Shown: in pieces, positions 25,015 through 37,700 of the stretch
Layout: each line of letters opens with the position of its first letter
How positions within the stretch are numbered: the first letter of the stretch is position 1
NCBI RefSeq assembly: GCF_000499845.2
Contig: NC_023753.2
Location: 1,116,001 to 1,180,000, forward strand
Reading direction: 5' to 3'
Length of the DNA stretch: 64,000 bases
Origin: Phaseolus vulgaris
Lineage: Eukaryota > Streptophyta > Magnoliopsida > Fabales > Fabaceae
Notes under the pieces: generated by a model
What the model was told of the DNA's origin: nothing
What the model saw: the letters and a program-made list of their open reading frames with translations, nothing else
Databases searched by the model: none
Translations under genes and position numbers: made by a program

Positions 25015-25120
25015 ATGAAAATAAAATTTTATTTTATTGGATGTTGATATTGTTATGATAGTATGAATTTTTATTATTATTATGATGATTATTATTATTA
25101 TTATTATTAATATTATTTGA
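25015..25120 (+). promoter_or_regulatory. Cluster of short upstream ORFs in the MSL leader
   Basis: Assuming an unspliced leader, five ATG-started frames precede the main start: 25015-25047, 25041-25058, 25055-25066, 25063-25110 and 25082-25120. The last two read an ATT/TAT microsatellite, one giving a tyrosine-rich and one an isoleucine-rich peptide of 12-15 residues. All stop before the main ATG at 25158. Such uORFs commonly lower translation of the main frame. A leader intron would remove them. Confidence 0.45.
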
Positions 25121-25157
25121 AGAGAAAGAGAAGCATTAATCTGTGCCTTTAACCCTG

Positions 25158-28100
25158 ATGCAATCTATCAGGAAGTCCTTCAAATCTTATGGTTCGTTCA
25201 AACAGTCAAAAAGGTTTTCCGGCGCCGGAAACCACGATTCCGACCACGAGCAGCTGCCTATTCTCCTCGACCAAGAATCGCACCGCCACACCGCAATGCC
25301 CGCCGGCGACTACGTCGTCAAGATAGACGACGGCGCCAACCCCCCGCAGGGCAACAGGATTTGGCGCGAGTCCAGCTACGAGTTTTGGAAGGGCGAAAGC
25401 TCCTCCTCCGCCGCCGCCGCGAGCGACCAGAGTTTTGATTTTCGGCAGACGGAGGACCCGCCGTCGCAGCTGATAGGGCGGTTCCTCCACAAGCAGCGGG
25501 CCTCCGGCGAGATGCAGCTGGACATGGATTTGGAAATGGAGGAGCTCCAGCGCGACGCCGACGAGCGGAGGTTGACGCCGGTGGAGGAGTCTCCGGTGAA
25601 CCTTCGCGTGTCCAGGGAGCTGAAGGTCTCCTTCGACGAACCCCTTTCCAATTCGACTCTCCTGGAACCGCAGACCGAGGCCTTCAGGAGAAGGCACAGC
25701 AAGGAATCTCCGACGATGACGGACTTCCAACGCCCTCCGCAGGTGCCGCAGTACGACCGTCGCCGCTCGCCCTCGCCGTCTCCCGTCAGCGACAGCGAGG
25801 TCCTTCGCTGCACCTCAAACGCCTCCTTCGAGAGAAACCTCTCCATGCAGAGAAAATCCGCGTTGTTGAAGGCCAAAACGAGATCCAGGTTGATGGACCC
25901 GCCAGAGGAACACGACAGAAGATCGGGGCGGGTCATGAAATCGGGTCAGCTCGTTTCCGGGTTTTTGGGAAAAAAGGGTGATGAGGAGGAAGACGACCCG
26001 TTTCTGGAAGAGGATATTCCTGATGAGTTTACCCAGACCCATTTCAGCTTCTGGATTCTTCTGGAGTGGGTGAGTTTGATTCTGATCATTGGGTTGTTGA
26101 TAACCACCCTCTGCATTCCCCTTCTGAGGAGGAAGCATCTGTGGCAGCTCAAGTTGTGGAAATGGGAGGTTATGGTTCTGGTTTTGATCTGTGGGAGATT
26201 GGTGTCTGATTGGGTTGTTAGAATTGCTGTGTTCTTCATTGAGAGGAACTTCCTCTTGAGAAAAAGGGTGCTGTATTTTGTGTACGGTGTGAGGAAAGCG
26301 GTTCAGAATTGTGTTTGGTTGGGGCTGGTGTTGATTGCATGGCATTTGTTGTTTGATCAGAGGGTGCAGAGGGAGACCAACAGTGATATCCTTGAGTATG
26401 TTAACAAGGTGTTGGTGTGTTTCCTTGTGGGGACTCTGGTGTGGTTGCTCAAGACTCTCATGGTTAAGGTCTTGGCCTCTTCTTTCCATGTCAGTACCTA
26501 CTTTGATAGGATTCAGGAGTCACTGTTCAATCAGTTTGTGATCGAGACGCTTTCGGGGCCTCCATTGGTGGAGATTCAGAGGGCTGAGGAGGAGGATGAG
26601 AGGCTTGCTGATGAGGTTCAGAAGCTGCAAAATGCTGGGGTTACCATACCCCCTGACCTCAGAGAAACTGCTTTTTCTAATATCAAGAGTGGGAGGATCA
26701 GGAGTGGAGTGCTCAAGAGCCCCAGAGGAAAGAGTGGCAAGTTTTCTCGGCCTCTTTCTAAGAGATCCGATGATGGTAATGTCATCACCATTGATAACCT
26801 GCATAAGCTCAACCCCAAGAATATCTCTGCCTGGAATATGAAAAGGTTGATGAACATGGTCCGGCATGGGGCTTTGAGTACCTTGGATGAACAGATAATT
26901 GATAGCGCCAATGATGATGAGAATGCCACACAAATTAGAAGTGAAAACGAGGCAAAAGCTGCTGCTAAGAAAATATTTCACAATGTTGCTAGGCGTGGGT
27001 GCAGGTTACTTGTACCTTCATCTGTTGTTTGCTGCATACAATTTTCCATAATTTCAACTTTTTCTAGTTTGTAGAATCCTTTTTTCCGTTTTCTCATTGC
27101 TTTCTGTTTTGCAGGTATATATACCCGGATGACTTGATGCGATTTATGCAAGAAGACGAAGCTGCAAAAACCATGAATCTCTTTGAAGGAGCATCTGATT
27201 CTGGGAGAATAGGCAAAGGAGCCTTGAAGAACTGGGTGGTGAGAATTAACTAACATAACATATAACATATAAAATATGCAGCGCAATTTGAAGAAAAGAA
27301 CTGGATAGATATATTTACTGTAGTGTCGAAAACATGTAGTTTCTGTTATATCTCCTTTTTCTATTCATTTTTCGATTACTTTACTTGATGTTTTCTTCTA
27401 CATTTTCAGTATTGGTTCCATGACATTATTTATTTGTCACAAACCTTGGCTTATATAATTAATAGTGTGTTTACCAAATCTCAGTTGGAAGGGGTTGTAG
27501 TAGAATCCAATTCATTTCTTAGAATCTGTCTCTGTCAGTTGCACAGATGACACAGTAATGCACACAAGATTGACATCATATAATTTAACTTGCCCATGTC
27601 ATTTTTCTACTCCAATTCATTTTTAATGGACGCATGTTCTCTCACATGCTTCAAAAGATAGTTTTGTTCTTATGAATAATTTTTGCAGAGGTCAGAGTCA
27701 ATATTTTGATCCTCGACTGGTTTTGATTGATGTTACATGCAACATTTTGTGCTTTGCTTTTATAGCATTTACAGATTGTGTTTATGTTTAATTTATGGTT
27801 ACATGCAACTGTTTATGCTGGCTTTTATAGTATTTACAACAGTATTCTGCATTTAACTACTCAGGTCAATGCCTTCAGGGAAAGGAGAGCACTTGCTTTG
27901 ACACTGAATGACACAAAAACGGCAGTGAACAAACTTCACAGAATGCTCAATTTTATAGTTGCAATTGTTGTACTGATTATTTGGCTCTTGATATTGGAAC
28001 TTGCCACCACCAAATTTCTTGTCTTTTTGAGTTCCCAGGTTGTCTTGGTTACATTTATATTTGGAAACACCTGCAAGACCATATTTGAAGCAATAATTTT

Positions 28101-28832
28101 CCTATTTGTCATGCACCCATTTGACGTGGGAGATAGATGTGAAATTGATGGGGTTCAGGTAATGTTCATCCATTCACCAGTTTACAGATTCTGTTTTCAT
28201 GCAGACAGAGCCTAATTTCTCCCTCATGTTTGCTCACCAATTTCAGATGGTGGTAGAAGAAATGAACATATTGACAACCATATTTCTGAAATTTGATAAT
28301 CATAAGGTGATCATCCCCAACAGTGTCCTTGCCACCAAGGCTATATTTAACTACTACAGGAGTCCTGACATGTCAGATATTATCGAATTCTATGTACACA
28401 TATGCACCCCAGTTGAAAAGATTTCACTCATTAAACACAGAATAAACAGGTATGTGCTGAAAAATGTCTGTCTCTTTTGTCTTGTTGTTTCCCTTTTGTT
28501 ATCTGAGTGCTTGAAAGTTGAAACTACTTATGGTCACAAAATGCAGTTTCTGTGAAAACAAGAAGGAGCACTGGTATCCTTCACCTATCATAGTAATCAG
28601 GGATTATGATCAATTAAACATGGTGAAAATGGCTATCTGGCCAAATCATAAAATGAACTTCCAAGATCAGGGAGAAAGGTATATAAGGAGATCCCTTTTG
28701 CTTGAAGAGTTGCTCAAGACTTTCAGGGAGCTGGACCTTAACTACCGTCTCCTTCCCATGGACATTAACGTGAGATCAGTGCCTACCTCTTCTGAAAGGC
28801 TTCCACCTAGTTGGTCAACAATTCAAGGTTGA
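25158..28832 (+). CDS. MscS-like mechanosensitive ion channel (MSL4/5/6/8/10 class)
   Basis: Five exons: 25158-27004, 27115-27238, 27865-28158, 28247-28449 and 28547-28832. Phases agree and give 917 residues. I start at ATG 25158; the longer frame depends on a GTG. A long acidic and basic cytosolic N-terminus (to about 295) contains the family block LIGRFLHKQRASGE. Hydrophobic segments follow near 297-322, 338-365, 384-400 and 415-437. Two more precede the conserved MscS pore-lining region in exon 3, with FGNTCKTIFEA and HPFDVGDRCEIDGVQ. The C-terminal soluble domain includes FDNHKVIIPNS and NYYRSPDMSD and ends PPSWSTIQG. The product should be a plasma-membrane channel opened by membrane tension. 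The length and N-terminus look closer to MSL4/5/6/8 than to MSL10. All exons look intact. Confidence 0.93.
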
Positions 28833-29362
28833 GTAGAAGCAAATTCATGTAATTCATAGCTCCATTTTGTGTGGAATACCGCGGCACTAACTGCTAGGAA
28901 ATCCTATATTTTAGCAGGATAGCATGTGTAAAGAGAATGTCTTTGGTCTTTTTTAGTTAGATTAGTCTCATATGTACCAAGTTTAGTCTGTAGTTTTTCC
29001 ATGTATGTCTTTCTCATGTACTAGTTGTGTTGAAATCAGTAGTATTAATGGCTACCTTCTTTATACTTTCACTATCACATTCACTCCAAGTTCCCTGTTT
29101 CTACCTTGCCTTTCCCCCAACATAAAGAGAGATATCTTATAAATCCACGCGTTTCAAAATTCTGGAACTCAACCAAATCAAAGTTTGCAATGCATATTTT
29201 CCTCTTATCTCTTCATATTAATGCACTTATTTTGAAGATACTGAATAGTTCTATGTTTATTCAGAATCAGGGGAGATAAACAAGATGTTGTTATCGATAT
29301 AAAATTGTTTATTATTCGATATCAGAGGATATTAGTGAAAAAAGTAATGATTTAGCAACAAT
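28833..29362. other. 3' flank of the MSL gene
   Basis: Presumed 3' UTR followed by intergenic sequence. Nothing else was recognised. Confidence 0.5.
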
Positions 29363-29640
29363 GAGACTATGTCTCTTAAATGTCTCTTAAATGATGTGTT
29401 TGAGTCGGGCACACATATCGAATATTGACAATCGTACGAGTGCATTTGTTGAATTTGACAATTTTAACATGTACATTACTTTTTTAAAAACTCAAATTTA
29501 TTATACAAATTTTTATTTTAACTATAAAAATAAAGAAACAAATATTTTTCAACCAGTCATAAGATATATATTTTTGCTAAAAATAATATTTCAGAAAAAT
29601 ATTATTTAACAACATTACTTATATGGGAATGTAACATGAG
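29363..29640 (+). repeat. Dispersed repeat family, copy D (right end missing)
   Basis: Begins with a duplicated GTCTCTTAAAT, then GATGTGTTTGAGTCGGGCAC, then the AT-rich middle of copy A. It stops before the terminal GTGTCCGTGTC cluster. Confidence 0.6.
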
Positions 29641-29800
29641 GATGACACTGTATTTAGTATTTCAGAAAAATATTAGCAAAGAAAGCCCCCATATCCCATT
29701 TAAGAATAGCAGTCAAATACAGACATATATTGCAATATTTAAGTCAGAGTAGGATAAGTAACTCATCCATTACCAATCATGTTACAAGATAACTGCGTGG

Positions 29801-30572
29801 CTAAGAGCTATTTAATGTTCCACAATCATAACCTGTCTTGTTCAAAATTTGACTAGCTAAGAATGTAGCCAAGATGTTTTCCCTCAAAAAAGTAACAATT
29901 TTGGACTCAGTCTGCTGAATACGACCCAACATATAATCTGTAGCAGTGACATCAATGCTTCTCCATCTTCTCTCCCTTGCATATTTCTTCAAGCTTTCCT
30001 CAATCCTTTTGTAATGCACCTCTTCTTCATCTTTCTCTTTCATATCTCTTCCTGCTTCTTTGGAAAAGGCCTCAGCCAAGCATCTGGCTAAAACAACCCC
30101 ATCCTCTAAAGCACAACACCCTCCCTGCCCAAGGTCAGGAGTCATGGGGTGGAGAGCATCTCCAGCAATGCAAACATTGCCCTTACTAATATTCCCCATC
30201 ATCAGATCCCAGGGATGTCTATATCGCAGTGGAGCTGATATTAAACTCTCTTCTTCCGTTTTTTCTATGAAGGCTCTAGCATCACTTGGCATGTTCTCAA
30301 GCTTTTTTAACACATATTGTTTCAGTTTGGCAGGGTTCTCTGCTAGCTCTTTCTCTGCAAGGAAATCAAAGGTGACAACCGTAAGCATATTTTAAATGTC
30401 TTTACCATATCTAGTGAATGAATGATATGATATTTTCTCAGTACAAGTTTCCACAGTAAAGAACTTGTGTTTGTGAAAAATAACCTTGGCTGGTGGGTTT
30501 CCAATTGAAAAACCCGCACACCGTCTTTTCATCACAAGGAACAGCACCAGCTCGAATACCATTGCCAAAAAA
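29801..30572 (-). pseudogene. 5'-truncated FAD monooxygenase copy
   Basis: This copies the last exon (29801-30354) and the 3' part of the preceding exon (30485-30572) of the intact monooxygenase at 44088-45914, with the intron between them kept. The Rossmann FAD-binding N-terminus and the DG motif are absent. Homology ends abruptly at 30572, where CCAAAAAA runs into unrelated AT-rich sequence. The remaining frame is open and keeps the GD motif ([16 protein letters not shown]). It ends seven codons earlier than the intact gene because a tyrosine codon has become TAG. Without its N-terminal half it cannot be a working flavoenzyme. Its 3' flank is also homologous to that of the intact gene. Confidence 0.85.
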
Positions 30573-30589
30573 TAATATTTTGTTCATGG

Positions 30590-31750
30590 TTGAAATTTAT
30601 AGTAATACATATATTATAATTAATTTTACATTTCTGATATAATATTTTTCTTTGTCCTTGTTAATTTGGTGGTTCCTTTGGCAATCCGCTTAGAACTTAG
30701 GAGGCACAATAAGATTGGGCCGAATAGGGTCAAATGGGTAGAAGGTTGGGGCAAATTCTTCCTACACCTAATTTTTTGAACGCACCCAAATATAATTTTA
30801 ATTTTAAAAAAATGTCATTCATTTCGAAAATAAAAATCTGAAATTGGAAATAATACATTTTGAAAAAAAAAATTCACATTCTGGAAAAAGAGATCCAGAA
30901 GAAATTATTGTGTTCCGGAAATAAAAATCTGAAAAAAAAATGAAAATTTGATTCCAGATAAAAAATTCCGCAATACAACAGACAATTTCTCTCTGCACCG
31001 TATCATTTAAAACACGCACCAACATAAAATTTAAAACTCAACATTGTCCTTGGCTTCATTTTTGCTTATGGATGCAGAAATCCGGAAGTGATTGTTATAT
31101 ATTCCGGATTTCAATATCCAAAAGGTTATTTTCGTACTTCATTTAAGTTTCCGGATGACCATATTCAGAATTGAGTTATGAGTTCCGAATTTCCATATCC
31201 AAAATGGTGTGCTGTAAATGATGTCGAGAATCGAGTTCTAGAACTCATTTATGTTTACTTACATATCTTGATATCCAGAAGTCATTTATGTTGTCCATGT
31301 AAGCTTCTGAATGACGAAATCTAAAAGTGACATATTAGTTCAAAATTTATATGTTCAGAATTTTGTAATTTGATTTACAAATATGAATATCCAAATTTTT
31401 TTAAAAAAATTATTAAAAACAAAAAAATATTTCGCGTTAGTATATTGGACACGAGTTTAAATTATCAGCCTACTTTTGAAAAAAAATCCAGAAATATGTT
31501 ATAAAAAAAAAATTCCAAATGTAATTTTACATTACCTTTATTTGATAGCATTTTCGTCTTTTCATATAGAAATTCAGTGAAATTATATATTGATGTAGAA
31601 AGTAATTGGCGAAGGTTGGTCCTAAGCGAGGTTCTAGCGTCCGTTTTCTATTTTTATTTATTTATTTATTTGAAACATTATTTGTTAATTTGAAGCATTG
31701 TAATAGGTTTTAGGAGGGAAGAAGCAAAGAAATGAATGAAGAAAGGTTGT
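30590..31750. other. Intergenic sequence with scattered TTCCGGA-type motifs; ATR promoter at the end
   Basis: Between about 30830 and 31400 short motifs such as TTCCGGAAATAAAAATCTGA, TTCCGGATTTCAATATCC and TTTCCGGATGACCATATTC recur every few tens of bases. This suggests a decayed tandem or palindromic repeat. The last few hundred bases should include the ATR promoter and leader. No TATA box is convincing. Confidence 0.45.
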
Positions 31751-31762
31751 ACTGAAAAGTAA

Positions 31763-34700
31763 ATGGCGAAAGCAAACCTTTCGAGTCTCGTTCACGAACT
31801 CCGTGAACGCATAGCTGCTTCCTCTTCCACTCCCACTCCCAACAACCCCTCAGACGACGTCGCTTTGGAGGTCCGGTTCCGTACCGTTCTCCCCAACCTC
31901 CTCCACGCCTACGTTCTTCCTTCTTCCTCCTCCTCCTCCGGTACCTCTCACTCCGATCTTCTCCTTCTCCTTCTCCTTCTCCTTCTTCTTCTTCTTCTTC
32001 TTCTTTTTCTTCTTCTTCTTCTTCTTCTCATTCTTCTTCTTCTTCTTCGTATTAACTATGAATGCAATGTTACTCACTATTACTATTACTTGCCATTCCT
32101 TCTTATCTCACTCTCATTATCAATGCAGGCAACCAGAGAGAAGTGATTGCTGTCGTGAAGCTTATCTCTCACACCGCCAGAAACTTCCCCGGAGTATTCT
32201 ACCACGGCAAGCCCTCCGCCGTTTCGCCAATCGTCGCGCGAATTCTTCCATTCTTTGCTCAACCTCTCTTCCGGTCTCTCGCTCTCTCTCAACTACTCGC
32301 TCTACTTTTATTTTCCTTGCTCTATTCTCTTCTCACTCCTCTCCCTAATTTCAGATCTCGCCACGGCGTCTTCTTCGAAGCTATCGGTTCTCTTCTCGCG
32401 CTGCTTCGCTCCGGAGCCAGAGATGCTTACCGCCAGTTTTTCGTCGATTCCATGTCGCTCATTCAAGGTATGAAGCTACGCGTAAATTACAGTTATGAAC
32501 TCCACGTGTTTGTTGCGGTAGTTCGAAACTATGTTTCTGTTTTATTGTGTATGATGAATTGATGTGATATGTATGTATGCTAGTTTTGTGTGTGTGATGA
32601 ATTCACGGTGATGTGTTTGGTTTTTGCAATCGCAGATACTTTGTACGTGGCTTCGCTCGATGTTAATGGATCCTCCAGGGTGACGCTCAAGTGCTTTTGC
32701 GAGTTCTTTTCTGGAGTTGAAGACCTTCCGTCCGACAACAAGCCGGCTGATGGCTGCGGTTTACTGGTTGACCTCACTGGCCGCAGCCGATGGCAACCGT
32801 TTGCAACGTGGATTTTGAAGCTTCTCAGTAAATGTCTCACTGAAGGAACGCTTTATGTTGAAGGATTGATCCATGCGTCCTTTATTTCTGCTGCGTGCTC
32901 TCTTTTATGCTATGGGGACGGTGACCTGCATATGGTGTGTAATGGTTGACGAAATTTAGAATTTGAGTTTGAGTTTTTCACTTGATTTTACTTACGTTAT
33001 TTTCTGGGCGATACAAATTATTTGACTATTTGTGACGTTATGGAAGGCATGCTTTGACTTTGTACACATCATTGGAACGGTGACAAACTATGATGTCATT
33101 CCTTATCAGAATTTAATCCTGTCAATAACTACTATCTTGGGTATGGACAAGGAGGGGCTTCCTGTTTTCAGGTTTGGTTTTTATTTAAAAAGAAAAATCA
33201 TGTACTTGGCTTTAATAACAAACTATATTCCATTAGATTCTTACGTTTGCTGCATTTGTATAAATGTAGATGACCTTAATTATAACTTTTTTCAGTATAC
33301 GAGATTGCTTATTAACAAACATTAGGATTCTACACCTGCAGAAACATGGCTTATGATTCCTCGATGGGTATTTGCCTTAATACACTCTACTCTAGCTGTC
33401 CAGAAGATATTGTAAAATTAAACGCTGCTGATTTAGTCAATGTATTCCTTCAATCGTTGGGGAGAACCAAAAGCCATCAACTTAAGGTTAATATCGATAC
33501 TTAAATTTTCTTAGACCAATTTAGTTAACTGGGAAGCTATTCATTGATTCACTTCTCATTCCGGAATATGATGAATTTGAGCTACTGAATGGTTGAGTTT
33601 GAAGAGGATCTGATAGAAGTCCTTTCAGGTTGCATTATGCAGTGCCTATGCTAGGATTGCTCAAGTTTGTCCTCCTCATATCTGGAAGCCAGAATATCTC
33701 ATATCTGCACTTTATCATTCGGAACCATGTTTGCCTTTGATAGAGTGCTTCGAGGTAGCTCTATCTACTCTTGGCCCACATTTTGTTAGGGGAATCCTAG
33801 GAAACAACGAGGATTTAACTGTGTTAGCATCTGAAGATACGTCAACCGAAAGCACGAGGCTTGGCCAAAAGAGGCCTATTCGGGATATGGATATTTTAAG
33901 TATGAAGAGACAAAAATTGAATGAAGAAATTGTTGTTGCTGATGCCAGTCTTGACATGGAATGTAGAAGTGGTTATATAGTTACTTGCCAAACTGTAGAA
34001 GGTTATGCTAGCCATATGAATAAATCTCTTATTTCATTTGTTGATTCATTAAATGCTCCTGCTGTCAGACCTGGTTCTTTGAGGCCAGAAATTGCTTTAT
34101 CTGCACTTAGCATTTTGTGCATTACCTTCTCTATTTATCCAGAGATTGATCTGTCTCTCAGAATCTTTCAGCAGATGCTTGCATGGCTTCCATGGATAGC
34201 TGATCAGGTTGGTACTGTTTCAAATTTCTGTTATATATATATATTTATATATATTTTGTTTCCAATAAATTAACTTGCTGGTGTTATAGGCAAAACAAGG
34301 AAATTCAATTACTGTAGATATTTCCACATACTTGGAAGGAATTCACAGTGTATTGCTTGAGCAAAGTAAGCTTTACCTTGCATATATTGATACCGTCATT
34401 TAACTTTTCCTTTCCTTAGCAATAAAATGTTATACTTCTTCCCAGCTGTTTAAATTACTGTGCTTATTTGTTTGATGGAAAGTTATAAGGACTCTCTGCA
34501 TTCTCTTAGTGGTTAGAGTTGGATCCCATATCGTAACCAGATTATAATAAGTGAGGTGCAAACCTTACCTTACAAGCCGATTTTGTGAAGTTTAGTTAGG
34601 TATAAATCCACTTACTAAAATGGTATCAGAGTCATTTAGAACCTATCATAGTCAAGTTCTTTGGAGCTATTATGCCACCGTTATTTGATTCCGACCATCC

Positions 34701-37700
34701 ATAAATATATAATCAAACCTCGAGATGTTCATTCCTCGACGTTAGGGGTGTGTTACCGATCTCACATCGACTAAGAATAAGACCTGTTAAGCATAAACAC
34801 ACTTTACCAAGAGTCAGAATTGAATATGAGAATTCTTTTACATATCCTTTATTTTTATTTACTCTACTTATATCATAAATTTGTGGTGTTTGGTAGTTCA
34901 TGCTTATGATTTGTATCACTTTGTAATTTTTCTCAATCAGATGCATCTCTCGAAGAACACAACCCTTTAGATGATGAGAAGTACCATGTAGACCTCACAC
35001 TTGTGCTTAAACTTCCCTGGACTCATATGTCTGTTGCTATTGATAACCATTGCCCATGGAAAACAAAATGCCTTGCTCTTCAAGTAGTATCAAAGCTAGG
35101 CCCAAGCTTGAACAGAAAAGTTGTTCTTGAAGTTTTAGATCTGGGTCTTCGTGATGAAGTTGAAGAAGTCAGAACTGAAGCCGTCATTTCTATGCCAGTG
35201 ATGGTTTTATGGTCTGTTCTTGATATACCATCTCATGTTTTTGAAAGGATGGAGTAAGTGAACTGTGGATATTTTCTGGTACATAATTTCAAGAAACATG
35301 TTGGTCAGATTTGTCATTCAGTTAGTTTGAATACAGGCCCTTGATTAACTTGAAGTTACTCGTTAGATTTAAAATCTGAATTGCAGGAGCTGATTGAAAG
35401 AATTTATTTTATTTTAACATTATTAAGTATGGATATATGGTGGAAGTAAAGCGTAAATTAGGTTTGGATAATCTATACCTAATGAGCTAGTTTTTTGGTG
35501 TTGACTTAGACCCAGCTCCAATTCAAGAGTTTTCAACAGTTTTTTCCATTCCTAATTTATTATAGTTGATCCTTGTTCTTAAGCAAGTTTTTTATTTTCC
35601 CCATCGTGTATGTATTTGTTATTTTTTTTGCATCAGTTGGAAGTGTTTGGTTGTGTGTCTGAATTAAATTTTGAAGAAACAAATCCTCTGGTAACCTGGT
35701 TTTTTTGCTTTTTCCTATCCAACACGCAGGTACTTAAAGAGAGATAATGAGAAGGTTAAGAAACTTCTTCCCACATCTCTTGGTCTACTGTCATGTATTT
35801 ATGGATGCAAAAGATCTGTATCTGATTCAAATATAAACGAATGCAAATTATTTGTAAATGTGAAAAGTGGAAGAACGTGTTCGACAGTAGATTGTTTACT
35901 GCAAGGTTTCTTCTGTTCAAAATGCAATGGCAATTTTATTTGCAATCTAGATGAGAAGCAAGCTCCAATCATTCTCCGTTCTGGTACACATGGAGTAGAT
36001 CCAGATTTTAGTTTTGACCATACTTTCATTCAACTACAATCTTTATTTTTTGAACTTCTATTTGATGAGTCATCCGAAGATGTCCAAATTTCCTGTGTGA
36101 GAGTTATTCATCAGATCCTTGCACACGGAGCTTCTGATATTCTGCTAAAAACAAGATTGAAGTGGATAAAATGTTTGGAGTTTCTTCTTACTTGCAGGAG
36201 CAAGGAATTGAGAGAAGCATTTTGCAGTCAGATTAGATTCTTTGTGGATGATCTTATTTTGAGTTCAATTTTTGCTGGAGATGCCGATAAAAGCAAGGAA
36301 GAAAAATTTCTAGATAAAATTAAACATGCCATGACCATTGCTGGTAGTCCACATATATTGGAGACTTTAATGGAATGTACAGCAGAAATAATGGTTGCTG
36401 TCAATATAGATAGCAAACTTTTTTTATGTTCTCTTATACTGCTTGTTGATCAACTTGATAGCACACACATGACTGTAAGAATGAATGCATCACGGTTAAT
36501 ACACAGATCTTGCTATTTCCATCTTAAAGGAGGTCTCGAGTTAATTCTTTCAAAAGATGTTCGTATTTGTAGTGAACTGTATGATTATCTCTCTGGAAGA
36601 CTTGCCAGCCGCCCAATCTTAGTGAGAGAGTTTGCGGAAGCTGTTTTTGGTGTTGAAACCAAAGAACTTGTCAAAAAAATGATTCCTTTTGTTCTCCCAA
36701 AGCTTGTTGTGTCTCAGCATAATAGTCAAGCAGTTGACACCTTATATGAGTTAGCCAAGTGTTTGAACACTGACATGGTGCCTCTGGTAGTTAATTGGCT
36801 ACCAAAAGTTCTTGCTTTTTCTCTTCATCAATCCGATGACCAACAATTAATTACTGCCGTGCAGTTTTACCATGCACAGACGGGTTCTGACAAGAAGGAA
36901 ATATTTGCGGCTGCTTTGCCTGCTCTTCTAGATGAACTTGTATGCTTTACAGATGGTGGCAATTCAGATGAGATAACTAGAAGGTAATTTGTGTATATTT
37001 CTGAAACTTGGTTTTAATTTGGTTCGTAAGTGGAAAACTTTCATACCTGGATATTAATCTTTGAAATTTGTGTTTTTGTTGGAAACTATGACACTGTCAT
37101 CTCTGATTTAGCTATATCAAGGATTATTATGTAAGGGTTGTTTGTTTCACGTTATCTTTTTTCATTTCTGGGAATGTGAAGATGGGACTAAATATTCCCA
37201 CCTTTGTTATAAGGTTATAAAAATATATTCTCAGGTATATTTATTCTCAGGAAAATTAGGCCTTCACATTTTTTTTTATTCCCACAGGAATGGTGTTATT
37301 GTCTACAACAACTACCTATTCCCACTGCATTCTCTTACTTTCTTTTTTATATTATTTTTGTTTTTCAATTTTTTAATTAAATAAAATTTAACTTTTTTTT
37401 CTTAAATTTATTGAATACCAACCAAACATGTTTGTGGGAATATCATTCTTGGTATAATTTCCAGAGAATATGATTCCTGGGATTACAAAATCATAACAAA
37501 AGCCCCCTAATTTGTTTTTATAAATTCTTGATTGGCCAAATTGGTTTGTTTCACTGTGGAAATTTCTTTCTTGATTAGCAACTTTATTAAATCTCACATT
37601 TCTTTGGGGTATAACCTTCCATCATAAACCAAACAAGGATTCATACCTTAGTGCAGAGTTATAATGAAAAAAATTGCAATGGAAGTACGTAGAAGTTTTG

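Noticed and set aside
25143..25157. GTG start extending the MSL protein by five residues
   Set aside because: The ATG at 25158 begins the natural family N-terminus; GTG starts are rare in plant nuclear genes.
25206..26489. Several long minus-strand frames across the MSL first exon
   Set aside because: They are shadows of the GC-rich MSL coding exon and show no family features.
31850..32077. Lys/Glu-rich minus-strand frame
   Set aside because: It is the reverse complement of the CTT microsatellite in ATR intron 1.
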